Shown here: positions 15,577 to 23,061 of the stretch, piece after piece
Layout: the number at the start of each line of letters is the position of its first letter
Position numbering within the stretch: the stretch's first letter is position 1
DNA from: JAIEPT01 sp038217425
Lineage (GTDB): Bacteria > Planctomycetota > Planctomycetia > Gemmatales > Gemmataceae
DNA: 40,907 nucleotides
Assembly: GCA_038217425.1 (NCBI GenBank)
Contig: JBBQPM010000048.1
Location: 1-40,907, forward strand
Reading direction: 5' to 3'
Position numbers and translations under genes: made by a program
The notes under the pieces: generated by a model
The model's database searches: none
Told to the model about the DNA's origin: nothing
Seen by the model: the letters and a program-made list of their open reading frames with translations, nothing else

Positions 15577-16913
15577 CGGCCCTCTCCTTTGGCTTCCAGG
15601 ATTGTCACGCGGTTCAGTGTGGGGCTGAGCCGCGGGTCGCTCGATTCCAGCTGACCCCGCACCTGCACGAATCGGTCTACTTGGAGCGCCGCGCCACGCC
15701 GCACGTCGCGCCACGGCGACCATTCGCCCTGGTTGCGCGAGCGGATCGACAGTTTGACGCCGGTTTGCGGCACGCCTTCCGCGTAGCCCACGCTGCCGAA
15801 GCCGTTGCCGCAGAACCACAGGCGAAACCCACCGTCCACGATATCGACTTCCGGGTACTCGACCATCTGATCGTCCCAGCCCTTGGCGGGCCCCGGACCC
15901 AGCACCGGCTCGATCGGGCTTTTCTCCCAGGTCTTGCCGTCAAGGCTCTCCGCGTAGCAGATGCGGTAGTTGGGTTTGGCGTAGGAGTACCACATCCGGA
16001 AGACGCCGGCGTCGTGGCGAACGTAGCAGCGCGAGAGAATGATGCGTTTGCCGGCTCCGGTGAAGTCGTCGGAAAGGACGGGGTTCTTCTCGTACTTGGT
16101 CCAGCGGATGCCGTCGGGCGAGGTGGCGAGGCAGATGTGAATGTTTTGTTTGCCGGGAGTCGCCAGGGCCGCGGTGTACCACATCATCCAGAGATCGCCG
16201 ACCTTGACGACCATGGGAACGCAGGCGCCGCCGCCGTCGGGCGAGTCGGCGTCGCCGCGATCGAGGATCGGAGCTTCCTGATACCGCTTCCAGGAAGTGC
16301 CGGCATCGAACGACTCGGCCAGCCCCATCGCCCACGGCGTGCCGGGCCCTTTGAAGCCCCAACCGCTGTAGTACATGCGCCAGTGCGTGTCGGTCACCTT
16401 GACGACGCGCGGCTGATTGATGGCGCCCCCTTCCCAGTTATCGAGCGGCTTGAGGACGGGGCTCATGGGATGTTCTTTCCATTTGAGCGGATCGGCAATG
16501 CTGGCCTCGGCGAACCCGATGCCGCCGCCTTTGCGCCCTGCGTAATACATGCGATAGGTCTTGTCGTCGGCGCATCGTACGATGGAGACGCCGTTGGTCC
16601 AGCGATCCCACGGCCCGGTTTGGCTGGGGCCAAAGATGGGATTGCCCGGATGCCGCTTCCACGTCTGAGGAGCGGTCCACTGTTCGAGCCAATCGACCGT
16701 GATCGAGCCCGGCTTGCCGAGGTCGACCGGCTCGGCCAAGAACTCCCCTCGTTCCTTGTAGCCGGCGGCAGTTTTGACGAGAGCCAGGCGTTTGCGGTCG
16801 TCGAGTTGGACGTCGCGCGCTTCGCCGCGGGCGAGATCGAGGGATTGCCCACGCGCGGAAGTCGCCGAGAACGCGAGGATTCCGAAGACGAGGAACGAAC
16901 GGGAATGGCTCAT
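15573..16913 (-). CDS. Secreted five-bladed beta-propeller protein, glycoside-hydrolase-like (446 aa)
   Basis: Residues 1-24 form a signal peptide (ending SARGQ). From about residue 85 the protein shows repeated blades of the GH43/GH32/GH130 type: WKRHPGNPIFGPSQTGPWD, WKEHPMSPVLKPLDNWEGG, WKRYQEAPILDRGD, WTKYEKNPVLS and WEKSPIEPVLGPG, each followed by YRMYYAG- or MMWYTAA-like strands. Such propellers bind or cleave glycans; acidic residues at blade starts (D, E) could be catalytic, but I cannot assign them. A C-terminal beta segment (about 370-446) resembles a discoidin-like domain. The reading frame is open far upstream, but the signal peptide fixes the start at 16913. The stop overlaps the carboxypeptidase ATG by four bases. 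Confidence 0.8.
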   Translation of the reverse strand: MSHSRSFLVFGILAFSATSARGQSLDLARGEARDVQLDDRKRLALVKTAAGYKERGEFLAEPVDLGKPGSITVDWLEQWTAPQTWKRHPGNPIFGPSQTGPWDRWTNGVSIVRCADDKTYRMYYAGRKGGGIGFAEASIADPLKWKEHPMSPVLKPLDNWEGGAINQPRVVKVTDTHWRMYYSGWGFKGPGTPWAMGLAESFDAGTSWKRYQEAPILDRGDADSPDGGGACVPMVVKVGDLWMMWYTAALATPGKQNIHICLATSPDGIRWTKYEKNPVLSDDFTGAGKRIILSRCYVRHDAGVFRMWYSYAKPNYRICYAESLDGKTWEKSPIEPVLGPGPAKGWDDQMVEYPEVDIVDGGFRLWFCGNGFGSVGYAEGVPQTGVKLSIRSRNQGEWSPWRDVRRGAALQVDRFVQVRGQLESSDPRLSPTLNRVTILEAKGEGR

Positions 16914-16930
16914 GGGAGGATCCAGCGAAG

Positions 16931-16960
16931 TTGCAAGGTGGCGACGGTCTCCGCTACAAT
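16931..16960 (+). promoter_or_regulatory. Candidate sigma-70-like promoter for the 77-aa gene
   Basis: TTGCAA (16931-16936) and TACAAT (16955-16960) are separated by 18 bases and lie 44 bases before the GTG start at 17004. TACAAT is close to the consensus -10. The site lies just upstream of the divergent propeller gene. Confidence 0.5.
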
Positions 16961-17003
16961 GGATTTTGTACGGGAATGATCGACACATCCGAGGAGTAAA
17001 CCC

Positions 17004-17237
17004 GTGAACATGCAAGAGTATTTGCGGAATTGCCACGCGTTTCCGCTGGAGGAATTGGCCAAGCATCGCGGCGAATGGATCGCATGGAGTCCGGACGGGA
17101 CTCGTCTGGTCGCGGCATCGCGGGATCCCGACGCCTTGGACGACTTCGTCCGGGCCGCTGGAGAAGATCCAGAGAACTGCGCTGTCGAGGGCATTCCTGA
17201 CGCGGACTGCGTCCTGGGAGGTTTGGACGCGCCGTGA
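17004..17237 (+). CDS. Small conserved protein, DUF5678-like (77 aa)
   Basis: The sequence FPLEELAKHRGEWIAWSPDGTRLVAASRDPDALDDFVRAAGEDPENCAVEGIPD resembles short planctomycete proteins of the DUF5678 type, in which an ELxKYxGxWVA strand is followed by a helix and a beta strand. The role is unknown. GAGGAG at 16991-16996 is seven bases before the GTG at 17004; the ATG at 17010 would be 13 bases away. It has its own candidate promoter. The radical SAM gene starts 66 bases downstream on the same strand, so the two may be co-transcribed. It has no membrane or signal segment and is acidic towards the C-terminus. Confidence 0.75.
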   Translation: MNMQEYLRNCHAFPLEELAKHRGEWIAWSPDGTRLVAASRDPDALDDFVRAAGEDPENCAVEGIPDADCVLGGLDAP

Positions 17238-17303
17238 TGGCGCCCAATCATTTCTACGAACCCCTTCGCCCTGAATGGCGAACCGCGAAACCGAGTCGTC
17301 CCC

Positions 17304-18395
17304 ATGACCGCCCGCGACCCTTCCATCGTTCCCACCCGCTACTGGCATCGCCTGGACGACGGCCGAATCCAGTGCGATTTGTGTCCGCGCTTCTGCAAAC
17401 TCCACGAGGGGCAGCGCGGCTTCTGTTTCGTGCGCGCCTGCCAGGACGAACAGATCGTCCTCACGACCTACGGCCGATCGAGCGGGTTTTGCGTCGATCC
17501 GATCGAGAAGAAGCCGCTCAATCATTTCTTGCCGGGGACGCCGGTGCTGTCGTTCGGGACGGCGGGCTGCAATCTCGGCTGCAAGTTTTGCCAAAACTGG
17601 GACATCAGCAAATCGCGCGAGGTCGATACGCTGGCCAGCGAAGGAAGTCCCGAGGCGATCGCCAAGTCAGCCGCGGCGCTGGGCTGCCGAAGCGTCGCGT
17701 TCACGTACAACGATCCGGTCATTTTTCATGAGTACGCGATCGACGTCGCCGCCGCCTGCCATGAGCGTGGCATCAAGACGGTCGCGGTCACCGCCGGCGA
17801 AGTCTGCCCGGAGCCGCGCGCGGAATTCTACCGCTTCATGGACGCCGCCAACGTCGATCTCAAGGGGTTTACCGAAGCGTTCTACCGCGACGTCTGTGCC
17901 GGGCATTTGCAGACCGTGCTCGAGACGTTGGTGTATCTCAAGCAACACACGACGGTCTGGTTCGAGATCACGACGTTACTGATCCCCGGGCTCAACGACT
18001 CCGATGCGGAGTTGGAGGAGCTGACGCGCTGGGTCGCGGAAAAACTCGGGCCCGACGTGCCGCTGCACTTCTCGGCATTCCACCCCGATTACCGGCTGCG
18101 CGATCGTCCGCCGACGCCGCCGGAAACGCTGCGGCGCGCCCGGCAGATCGCGCTCAAGAACGGCGTGCGTTACGCCTATGTCGGCAACGTCCACGATCCC
18201 GCGGCCGCCAGTACCTATTGCCACGCCTGCGGCGCCCAACTCATCGGCCGCGACTGGTACGAGCTTTCCCAGTGGAATCTGACCGACTTCAACCGCTGCG
18301 CCGGTTGCGGCGAAGTGTGCGCCGGCGTCTTCGAGCACCGCCCCGGGGATTGGGGGCGAAAACGGCTCCCCGTGCAGTTGCATGACTTTTCCTGA
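17304..18395 (+). CDS. amrS: AmmeMemoRadiSam-system radical SAM enzyme (363 aa)
   Basis: A radical SAM protein related to pyruvate-formate-lyase-activating enzymes, the AmrS group. The [4Fe-4S] cluster motif CxxxCxxC is in GCNLGCKFCQNW (Cys89, Cys93, Cys96). An N-terminal cysteine set (Cys24, Cys27, Cys31, Cys41 in CDLCPRFCKLHEGQRGFC) is the family's own hallmark. Residues 230-360 hold the typical HFSAFHPDYR and YVGNVHDP blocks, and a C-terminal CHACG...CAGCG pair suggests a second metal site. AmrS genes usually accompany AMMECR1 (AmrA) and MEMO (AmrB) genes; neither lies in this window. The reaction is not known to me. The gene follows the small DUF5678-like gene and ends in a GC hairpin. 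Confidence 0.9.
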   Translation: MTARDPSIVPTRYWHRLDDGRIQCDLCPRFCKLHEGQRGFCFVRACQDEQIVLTTYGRSSGFCVDPIEKKPLNHFLPGTPVLSFGTAGCNLGCKFCQNWDISKSREVDTLASEGSPEAIAKSAAALGCRSVAFTYNDPVIFHEYAIDVAAACHERGIKTVAVTAGEVCPEPRAEFYRFMDAANVDLKGFTEAFYRDVCAGHLQTVLETLVYLKQHTTVWFEITTLLIPGLNDSDAELEELTRWVAEKLGPDVPLHFSAFHPDYRLRDRPPTPPETLRRARQIALKNGVRYAYVGNVHDPAAASTYCHACGAQLIGRDWYELSQWNLTDFNRCAGCGEVCAGVFEHRPGDWGRKRLPVQLHDFS

Positions 18396-18424
18396 CGCGC
18401 CCTCGTCCACGCCGCGAGGGCGCG
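18396..18424. terminator. GC-rich hairpin between convergent genes
   Basis: A perfect 10-bp stem (18396-18405 with 18415-18424) and a 9-base loop lie directly after the amrS stop and 21 bases from the convergent lactonase stop. It has no U-run on either side, but its position suits a two-way transcription barrier. Confidence 0.5.
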
Positions 18425-18445
18425 GCGGCTAAACGATCCTATCGG

Positions 18446-19546
18446 TTACTTCACTTCCATGAATCGCACGCACACCGGCGCGGCCACCTGCACGCTGCCG
18501 CCGGTCGGCGTCAATTTGCCGGTGGCCTGGTCGATGCGAAATACCAGCACATTGCCGCCCGACTGGTTCGCGACCAGCATGTACTGCCCCGTCGGCTCGA
18601 TCGCGAAGTTTCTCGGCGTCTTTACGCCCATGCTCTCGTGCCCGACGGCCGTCAGTTCGCGCGTCTTCGGATCGATCGAGAAGATCGCGATCGAGTTGTA
18701 CGGGTCGCGGTTGGAGACGTAGACGAATTTGCCCGAAGGATGCACGACGGTCTCCGCGGTGCTGCCCCCCTTGCGAACGACGTCCTTCGGCAACGTGGAA
18801 AGCACCTGCTTTTGCGTGAGGGCGCCCTTGGCCGCATCGTACTCGCAGGCGATGAGAGTCAGGTCGGATTCGCCGTTGACGTAGGCGGTTTTGCCATCGG
18901 GATGCCAGGCGAAGTGGCGCGGCCCGGCTCCCTTGGGCGTGTCAAAAGCGCCGTGCGCGGTGAGCGTTCCTTTCTCGGCGTCGAAGGCGTAAATGATCAC
19001 TTTGTCCAGGCCCAGATCGCAGCACAGAGCGAACTTGTTGGCGTGGTCCACGTGGATCGAGTGTCCGTTCTTCTTCTTCCCCTCGTGCTGCTGGAACGAG
19101 GTCGCCTTGCCGAGCTTGCCGTCGGCTTCAATGGGGATGCAGATGCAGCTTCCGCCCGAGTAATTGGCCGCGAGAACGTTCTTCCCCGTGGGATCGACGA
19201 CGAGATGGCACGGCGCCCCGCCTTGCGACGGTTGCGAATTGAGGAAGGTCAGGTTGCCGGTCTTCTCGTCGATGGCGAACGCGCTCACCGCCGCCTTGTT
19301 CTCGTTGACGGCATAGAGAAACTTCTTATTGGGATGGAAGGCGAGAAAGGACGGACTGCTCGTCTCCCCCGCCAGCGTCGCTGGCGAAAGCGTGCCATCC
19401 TTGAGGTTGAGTTCGCACTGGTAGATGCCCTTGCTAACTTTGCCGGTATACGTGCCGAGGTAGACCCGGAACTTCTCCTGGGCGTGCCCGGTCAGGGCGG
19501 CGAAGAGGAAGAAACCGGTTAAGAGGAAAAACTTCGCGACATTCAT
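18446..19546 (-). CDS. Secreted lactonase-family beta-propeller (366 aa)
   Basis: It belongs to the seven-bladed propeller family of 6-phosphogluconolactonase (Pgl, PF10282). The signal peptide (1-22, ending LTGHAQE) suggests export, whereas enzymatic Pgl is cytoplasmic. Family blocks include RVYLGTYTGKVSKGIYQ, SSPSFLAFHPNKKFLYAVNE, GGAPCHLVVDPTGKNVLAANYSGG (with the substrate-site region), GPRHFAWHPDGKTAYV and TPRNFAIEPTGQYMLVANQ. A lactone of a sugar acid is a plausible substrate. GGAG lies six bases before the ATG at 19546. It is the third gene of a minus-strand run after the alpha/beta hydrolase and the Uma2 gene, with only 30 bases between it and Uma2. Confidence 0.88.
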   Translation of the reverse strand: MNVAKFFLLTGFFLFAALTGHAQEKFRVYLGTYTGKVSKGIYQCELNLKDGTLSPATLAGETSSPSFLAFHPNKKFLYAVNENKAAVSAFAIDEKTGNLTFLNSQPSQGGAPCHLVVDPTGKNVLAANYSGGSCICIPIEADGKLGKATSFQQHEGKKKNGHSIHVDHANKFALCCDLGLDKVIIYAFDAEKGTLTAHGAFDTPKGAGPRHFAWHPDGKTAYVNGESDLTLIACEYDAAKGALTQKQVLSTLPKDVVRKGGSTAETVVHPSGKFVYVSNRDPYNSIAIFSIDPKTRELTAVGHESMGVKTPRNFAIEPTGQYMLVANQSGGNVLVFRIDQATGKLTPTGGSVQVAAPVCVRFMEVK

Positions 19547-19576
19547 TGCGGACTCCAATCGTTAGTAGGGGAATGA

Positions 19577-20203
19577 TTATCGTCGTTGACCTGCACGCGC
19601 AAACCAGGCGGCGACGGAAAGCGTGAAGCCCGGCAACACCTCGCCGCCGTCGAGTTCCTGCGTTTCTTCTATGAGGAAAGATTGCTCGGGCGCCGTGAAA
19701 ACTTCCACGCAGCGTTTTTCCGGCTCGACCGTCCATACCGATCTCGCCCCCCCGGCGAAGTACTCGCGCCGCTTCCGCTGCATTTCCGCTTTCGTGTTGC
19801 CGGGACTGAGAATCTCGACCGCCAAATCCGGAACCGCGTTCAGGATGCTTTCCGAAGGCAACAGGCGATCGGGAAATTGTTCCCAGGAATAGAACGCGAC
19901 GTCCGGGATGCGCACCTCACGCGGATGCACCCGCATCATGCCGTCCGCGCCCAGCACCATTCCCAAGTCATGCAGCTCGAGGAAGTCTTCCAGATAATGA
20001 ATCAGCAACGCTCCCAGCCTCGATTCATACCATCCCATGGCTCGCTCCACCAAGACGCCGTCCACCAACTCGCACAGAGGTTGTACGCGTAGTACGTCTT
20101 CTTCCGTGGCCGTTCCCGGCGGCGGCTTCAGGCGAATACGTTCGGGCGGCACTCCGAGTCGAGCGATCAGGTCGGCGACACTTTCTTCTTCAAGTACTTG
20201 CAT
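19577..20203 (-). CDS. Uma2 family (DUF820) restriction-endonuclease-fold protein (208 aa)
   Basis: This is a PD-(D/E)XK-fold protein of the Uma2 type, expanded in cyanobacteria and planctomycetes. The family core is clear: ELVDGVLVERAMGWYESRLGALL (46-68), VRIPDVAFYSWEQ with Asp101, DLAVEILSPGNT with Glu130, and a Lys/Arg-rich helix QRKRREYFAGGARSVWTVEPE. Its biological role is unknown; nuclease activity is presumed from the fold. It is cytoplasmic. It begins 15 bases after the alpha/beta-hydrolase stop, on the same strand, so it is probably co-transcribed with exported enzymes with which it has no obvious functional link. The ATG has only a weak Shine-Dalgarno. Confidence 0.9.
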   Translation of the reverse strand: MQVLEEESVADLIARLGVPPERIRLKPPPGTATEEDVLRVQPLCELVDGVLVERAMGWYESRLGALLIHYLEDFLELHDLGMVLGADGMMRVHPREVRIPDVAFYSWEQFPDRLLPSESILNAVPDLAVEILSPGNTKAEMQRKRREYFAGGARSVWTVEPEKRCVEVFTAPEQSFLIEETQELDGGEVLPGFTLSVAAWFARAGQRR

Positions 20204-20218
20204 GTCAGTGTCTCGAGA

Positions 20219-22201
20219 TCAAGGTTTGAGAAACGCATCAGGTTTGAGCACCGCCGGCGTCACGCGGATCTGCCGAATGGCGCCCTGGTACCAGAAGACC
20301 TGGTTAAAACGCACGCCGATCGAGGTCTGCCCCGCAGCAAGCGGGGCGGACTGAATGTCCCCCGCGAGTTCCTCCTTGCCGTCCACGTAGTGCCGCATCG
20401 TTTTGCCGTCGACGACGACCGCCGCGTGATGCCAGGTGCCGATCGGGTGCAGGAACGTCTTGGCGAACAGGGTCAGTTTCTCTTTCCCCGATTCGAGGTA
20501 CGTGTCCAGGAACCATTTGCCGTCGGGCGTCAGACGCGTCTCGAAGAGGAGCCGATCTTCGCTGCCGTTGGGCTGAAAATGCAAGAATCGCTGTTCCTTG
20601 GGACCGCCGGCCGCGGGGCGAAAGATGACCTCGGCCGTGAACTCCTTGAGCCCTGCCAGCGGGTTCGCGGCGACGAACACGCCGTCCCCTTTGCCATCGA
20701 ACTCGATCGCCTTGCCCTGGTCCGTGTCGATCACTCGCGGTTTGCCGACGACAGTCACTTTGTGGCCGCCGATCGATTCCAGATTGTCGAGGTTCCAAAC
20801 CACCGATGTTCCTGCCTTTTTCTGGGCGACGATCTCGCCGGGCGTTGACATCAATCCCACGGTGTTCACGGCGATGACCCGGTAGGCGTGCTTCTTGCCC
20901 GCCTCCGCGGAGGTGTCTGTATAGCGCATCGGGACCAGCGGTTGCGTGGGCGTGTCGCTGTATTGTAGGTTCTGAAAGACCGGCCGGCCGAACGGGTTCT
21001 TGCCCTGCTCCGGCACTTTCGCGAGCAGCTTGCCGTCTCGTTCGATGACGAAACTCGCCAGTCCGCTTTCGAGGTCGGCCTCGGCTTCCCAGGTGAGTTC
21101 GGTTCCCGTCAGTCGCACATTCGTCGGCGCGGGAGGCGGCGTGCGATCGGCGACGGCCGTGTCCTTGACGTACTCCATCCAGGCTTTCGCAATGGCTTCG
21201 TTCGGCAACCACCCCGCCTTGAGAGGATCGCCGACAACCTTCGCCGCGGGGACGGCTTCGCCGCCGAGGACCGGAGCTAGCCACGCCTTGTCGGTCGGCA
21301 TCACGAACATCAACTCGAAGGGCAAGAGTGGATCGCCAGGGACCTTCGGCAACTGAGCACTCAGGCACGCATCGAGCCACACAATGGCGAGGTAGCGCTG
21401 ATTGCCGCAGTCGTGGCTCGAAAGCGGATCGATAGCCACGCCGATGAGGCCTCCCTTGCCGCGTACGGCGTTGAAGAAGGTTTCATTCGCGGGCCAGACG
21501 CCGGCGAAGCGGTCTTTCACGGTGACGCCTTCCTTCGTGCCCAGGTTGCACATCATCGGCACTTTCAGGGCGGCGTCCGGCAGCGTGTACGCTTTGATCG
21601 TACCGCCCGGCTTCGCCGTCAACAGCGGCACGCCCGAGCGCAACCAGGCCGCGGCGACGCGCTCCGGATGCAGCAGCACCATGCCGCCGGCCCAGTGACC
21701 GCCGCCGCTATGTCCCCAGAGAGCCCACGGAACCCTCGGCAACTCGGGATGTCCCGACTTGGCGCCGAGATCGACGAGGCATTTCTGAAACGTCGCATCC
21801 GAGCCGTTGCGCGGATCGCACCACATCTGACAATCGGCCTTGTCCGGTTGCTCGTAGGACGGCGCCAGGAGCGCGCAGTCATGTTTCTTGGCGAGCGCCT
21901 GCCAGTGCAAGTCGAACGCGCCGGTCAGTCCCGACTTGCACGATCCCTCACCGCACCCGTGCTGATGCACGATGACGCCGCGCAGCCACTTCACGCCCTG
22001 CGGGATCCAGAGGGTGTAGTTGACGGAGTAGGGAAGTTCTCCCTTCTCCTTCGAAGCCTCGTAGCGCACCCGGTAGTACGGCGGTTCCGCGGGCGGAAAG
22101 ACGTCATACGGCGGCCGCTGGGCGTGGAGGTCGGACCCCCAGAAAACTGCGAGTGAAGCAAGCATGAGAATCGTGCGAACCGGCGACAGATCCTTGGCCA
22201 T
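20219..22201 (-). CDS. Secreted alpha/beta hydrolase with fibronectin-like and LamG-like domains (660 aa)
   Basis: A modular exported hydrolase. Signal peptide 1-28 (ending DLHAQRP) with GAGGT upstream of the ATG at 22201. Residues 45-360 form an alpha/beta-hydrolase domain: VIVHQHGCGEGSCKSG (77-92) and the nucleophile elbow WGHSGGGHW with Ser165. Residues about 360-460 look like a fibronectin III-type linker (PPAPTNVRLTGTELTWEAEADLESGL). Residues 480-655 form a concanavalin-like LamG domain (GKGDGVFVAANPLAGLKEFTAEVIFRP; GTWHHAAVVVDGKTMRHYVDGKE). The LamG part may bind glycans and hold the enzyme on substrate. Paired cysteines (Cys83/Cys88, Cys124/Cys128) suggest disulfides. It is the first gene of the run with Uma2 and the lactonase, behind a TATAAT element at 22244-22249. 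Confidence 0.85.
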   Translation of the reverse strand: MAKDLSPVRTILMLASLAVFWGSDLHAQRPPYDVFPPAEPPYYRVRYEASKEKGELPYSVNYTLWIPQGVKWLRGVIVHQHGCGEGSCKSGLTGAFDLHWQALAKKHDCALLAPSYEQPDKADCQMWCDPRNGSDATFQKCLVDLGAKSGHPELPRVPWALWGHSGGGHWAGGMVLLHPERVAAAWLRSGVPLLTAKPGGTIKAYTLPDAALKVPMMCNLGTKEGVTVKDRFAGVWPANETFFNAVRGKGGLIGVAIDPLSSHDCGNQRYLAIVWLDACLSAQLPKVPGDPLLPFELMFVMPTDKAWLAPVLGGEAVPAAKVVGDPLKAGWLPNEAIAKAWMEYVKDTAVADRTPPPAPTNVRLTGTELTWEAEADLESGLASFVIERDGKLLAKVPEQGKNPFGRPVFQNLQYSDTPTQPLVPMRYTDTSAEAGKKHAYRVIAVNTVGLMSTPGEIVAQKKAGTSVVWNLDNLESIGGHKVTVVGKPRVIDTDQGKAIEFDGKGDGVFVAANPLAGLKEFTAEVIFRPAAGGPKEQRFLHFQPNGSEDRLLFETRLTPDGKWFLDTYLESGKEKLTLFAKTFLHPIGTWHHAAVVVDGKTMRHYVDGKEELAGDIQSAPLAAGQTSIGVRFNQVFWYQGAIRQIRVTPAVLKPDAFLKP

Positions 22202-22243
22202 GGAACGACCTCAGTTTCGAGCAGGTTTGATTGGTGCGTGGTG

Positions 22244-22249
22244 ATTATA
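22244..22249 (-). promoter_or_regulatory. Consensus -10 box (TATAAT) for the alpha/beta hydrolase operon
   Basis: The minus-strand sequence TATAAT is placed 42 bases before the start codon at 22201, giving an expected leader of about 36 bases. No good -35 hexamer is seen at the usual spacing. Confidence 0.4.
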
Positions 22250-22307
22250 GGGTCTGAGCGAGGCCTTGACCCCCGCCTGCGACTGCCATTATGATCGGAT
22301 CTAAGTC

Positions 22308-22365
22308 TTGCCCCGAAAGGGGCTGCAACAAGTTAGCCCAGGGCAGAGCGCAGCGTCGCCCTGGG
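22308..22365. repeat. Left hairpin end of the transposase element
   Basis: It contains an outer CCCCGAAAGGGG hairpin and an inner CCCAGGGC/GCCCTGGG palindrome. Reverse-complemented, it matches 22927-22982 over most of its length with scattered substitutions and a two-base length difference. Confidence 0.8.
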
Positions 22366-22416
22366 ATCAGGACGACGGAAAGGTCGCCCTGTAAGGGCAA
22401 AACAACGGAGCACCCC

Positions 22417-22866
22417 ATGTCGCAATCGTTAGCCAAGAATCTGCTCCATCTGGTCTATAGTACAAAGAGCCGCGCGCCGTGGATCTGTCCCTCCGCACGC
22501 GACCGACTGTTCGCCTATCAAGCCGGTATCTTCAAGGAATGGGAGTCCCCCGCCCTAATCATCGGAGGTGTTGAGGATCACGTTCACGCGTTGTTCTTAC
22601 TGTCGAAAAATCATCCGTTGAAGAAGATTGTCGAGGAAGTAAAGAAGGGGAGTTCCAAATGGATGAAGCGCGAAACGAGCAATGCCGATTTTCATTGGCA
22701 GAACGGCTACGCGGCGTTCTCGGTCAGCCAATCTAATGGAGGAAAAGTCAAAACGTACGTCCAGAACCAGGATGTGCACCATCGTAAGATGTCGTTTCAG
22801 GAAGAATTGCGGGAATTGCTACAACGGCACGACGTCGAGTTTGATGAGCGATATGTTTGGGATTGA
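22417..22866 (+). CDS. tnpA: IS200/IS605-type Y1 transposase (TnpA, RAYT-like, 149 aa)
   Basis: An HUH-endonuclease transposase that nicks and joins single-stranded DNA. The HUH metal motif is HVH (55-57) in GGVEDHVHALFLL, and the catalytic tyrosine is probably Tyr114 in VKTYVQNQDVHHRK. WQNGYAAFSVS (94-104) is a family signature. The length is normal for Y1 transposases and the frame is intact, so the enzyme may be active. The start ATG at 22417 follows an ACGGAG ribosome site; longer upstream frames run through the hairpin end. There is no TnpB or other cargo. The flanking mirror hairpins are its likely substrates. Confidence 0.92.
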   Translation: MSQSLAKNLLHLVYSTKSRAPWICPSARDRLFAYQAGIFKEWESPALIIGGVEDHVHALFLLSKNHPLKKIVEEVKKGSSKWMKRETSNADFHWQNGYAAFSVSQSNGGKVKTYVQNQDVHHRKMSFQEELRELLQRHDVEFDERYVWD

Positions 22867-22926
22867 GCGCTATGGCAACCGATAGTTGTTGCGCTCTTTC
22901 AGAGCTTCGCTTCCAGCCGACCTGCA

Positions 22927-22982
22927 CCCAGGGCGGCGCTACGCTGTGCCCTGGGCTGGCGTGTTCGGCCCCGTTGGGGCAA
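22927..22982. repeat. Right hairpin end of the transposase element
   Basis: The mirror copy of 22308-22365. It shares the core CCCAGGGCACAG (read on the minus strand) with the repeat cluster near the right edge of the window (about 40804). Confidence 0.78.
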
Positions 22983-23061
22983 ATTCAATATGCCACGGAC
23001 ATGATTTAGAGGCTGGCGAAACTTCGGACGCAGCCCAAGTAAGTCATCATAAGGAGCAACC

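Larger units (their letters stand above)
22308..22982 (+). mobile_element. IS200/RAYT-type element with mirror-image hairpin ends
   Basis: The transposase gene at 22417-22866 is bracketed by a left end (22308-22365) and a right end (22927-22982) that are imperfect reverse complements. Each end holds a short outer hairpin (CCCCGAAAGGGG on the left, GGCCCCGTTGGGGC on the right) and an inner CCCAGGGC palindrome. A further inner pair of small hairpins (22386-22398 and 22893-22905) is also mirrored. This is the expected layout for single-strand HUH transposition, or for a REP-associated transposase held between two REP units. No target duplication is expected in this class. The element lies between genes and interrupts none. 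Confidence 0.8.

Noticed and set aside
15444..16979. 511-codon open frame on the plus strand
   Set aside because: It is antisense to the secreted propeller gene, which has a signal peptide and repeated blade motifs. The plus-strand product has no recognisable domain or ribosome site.
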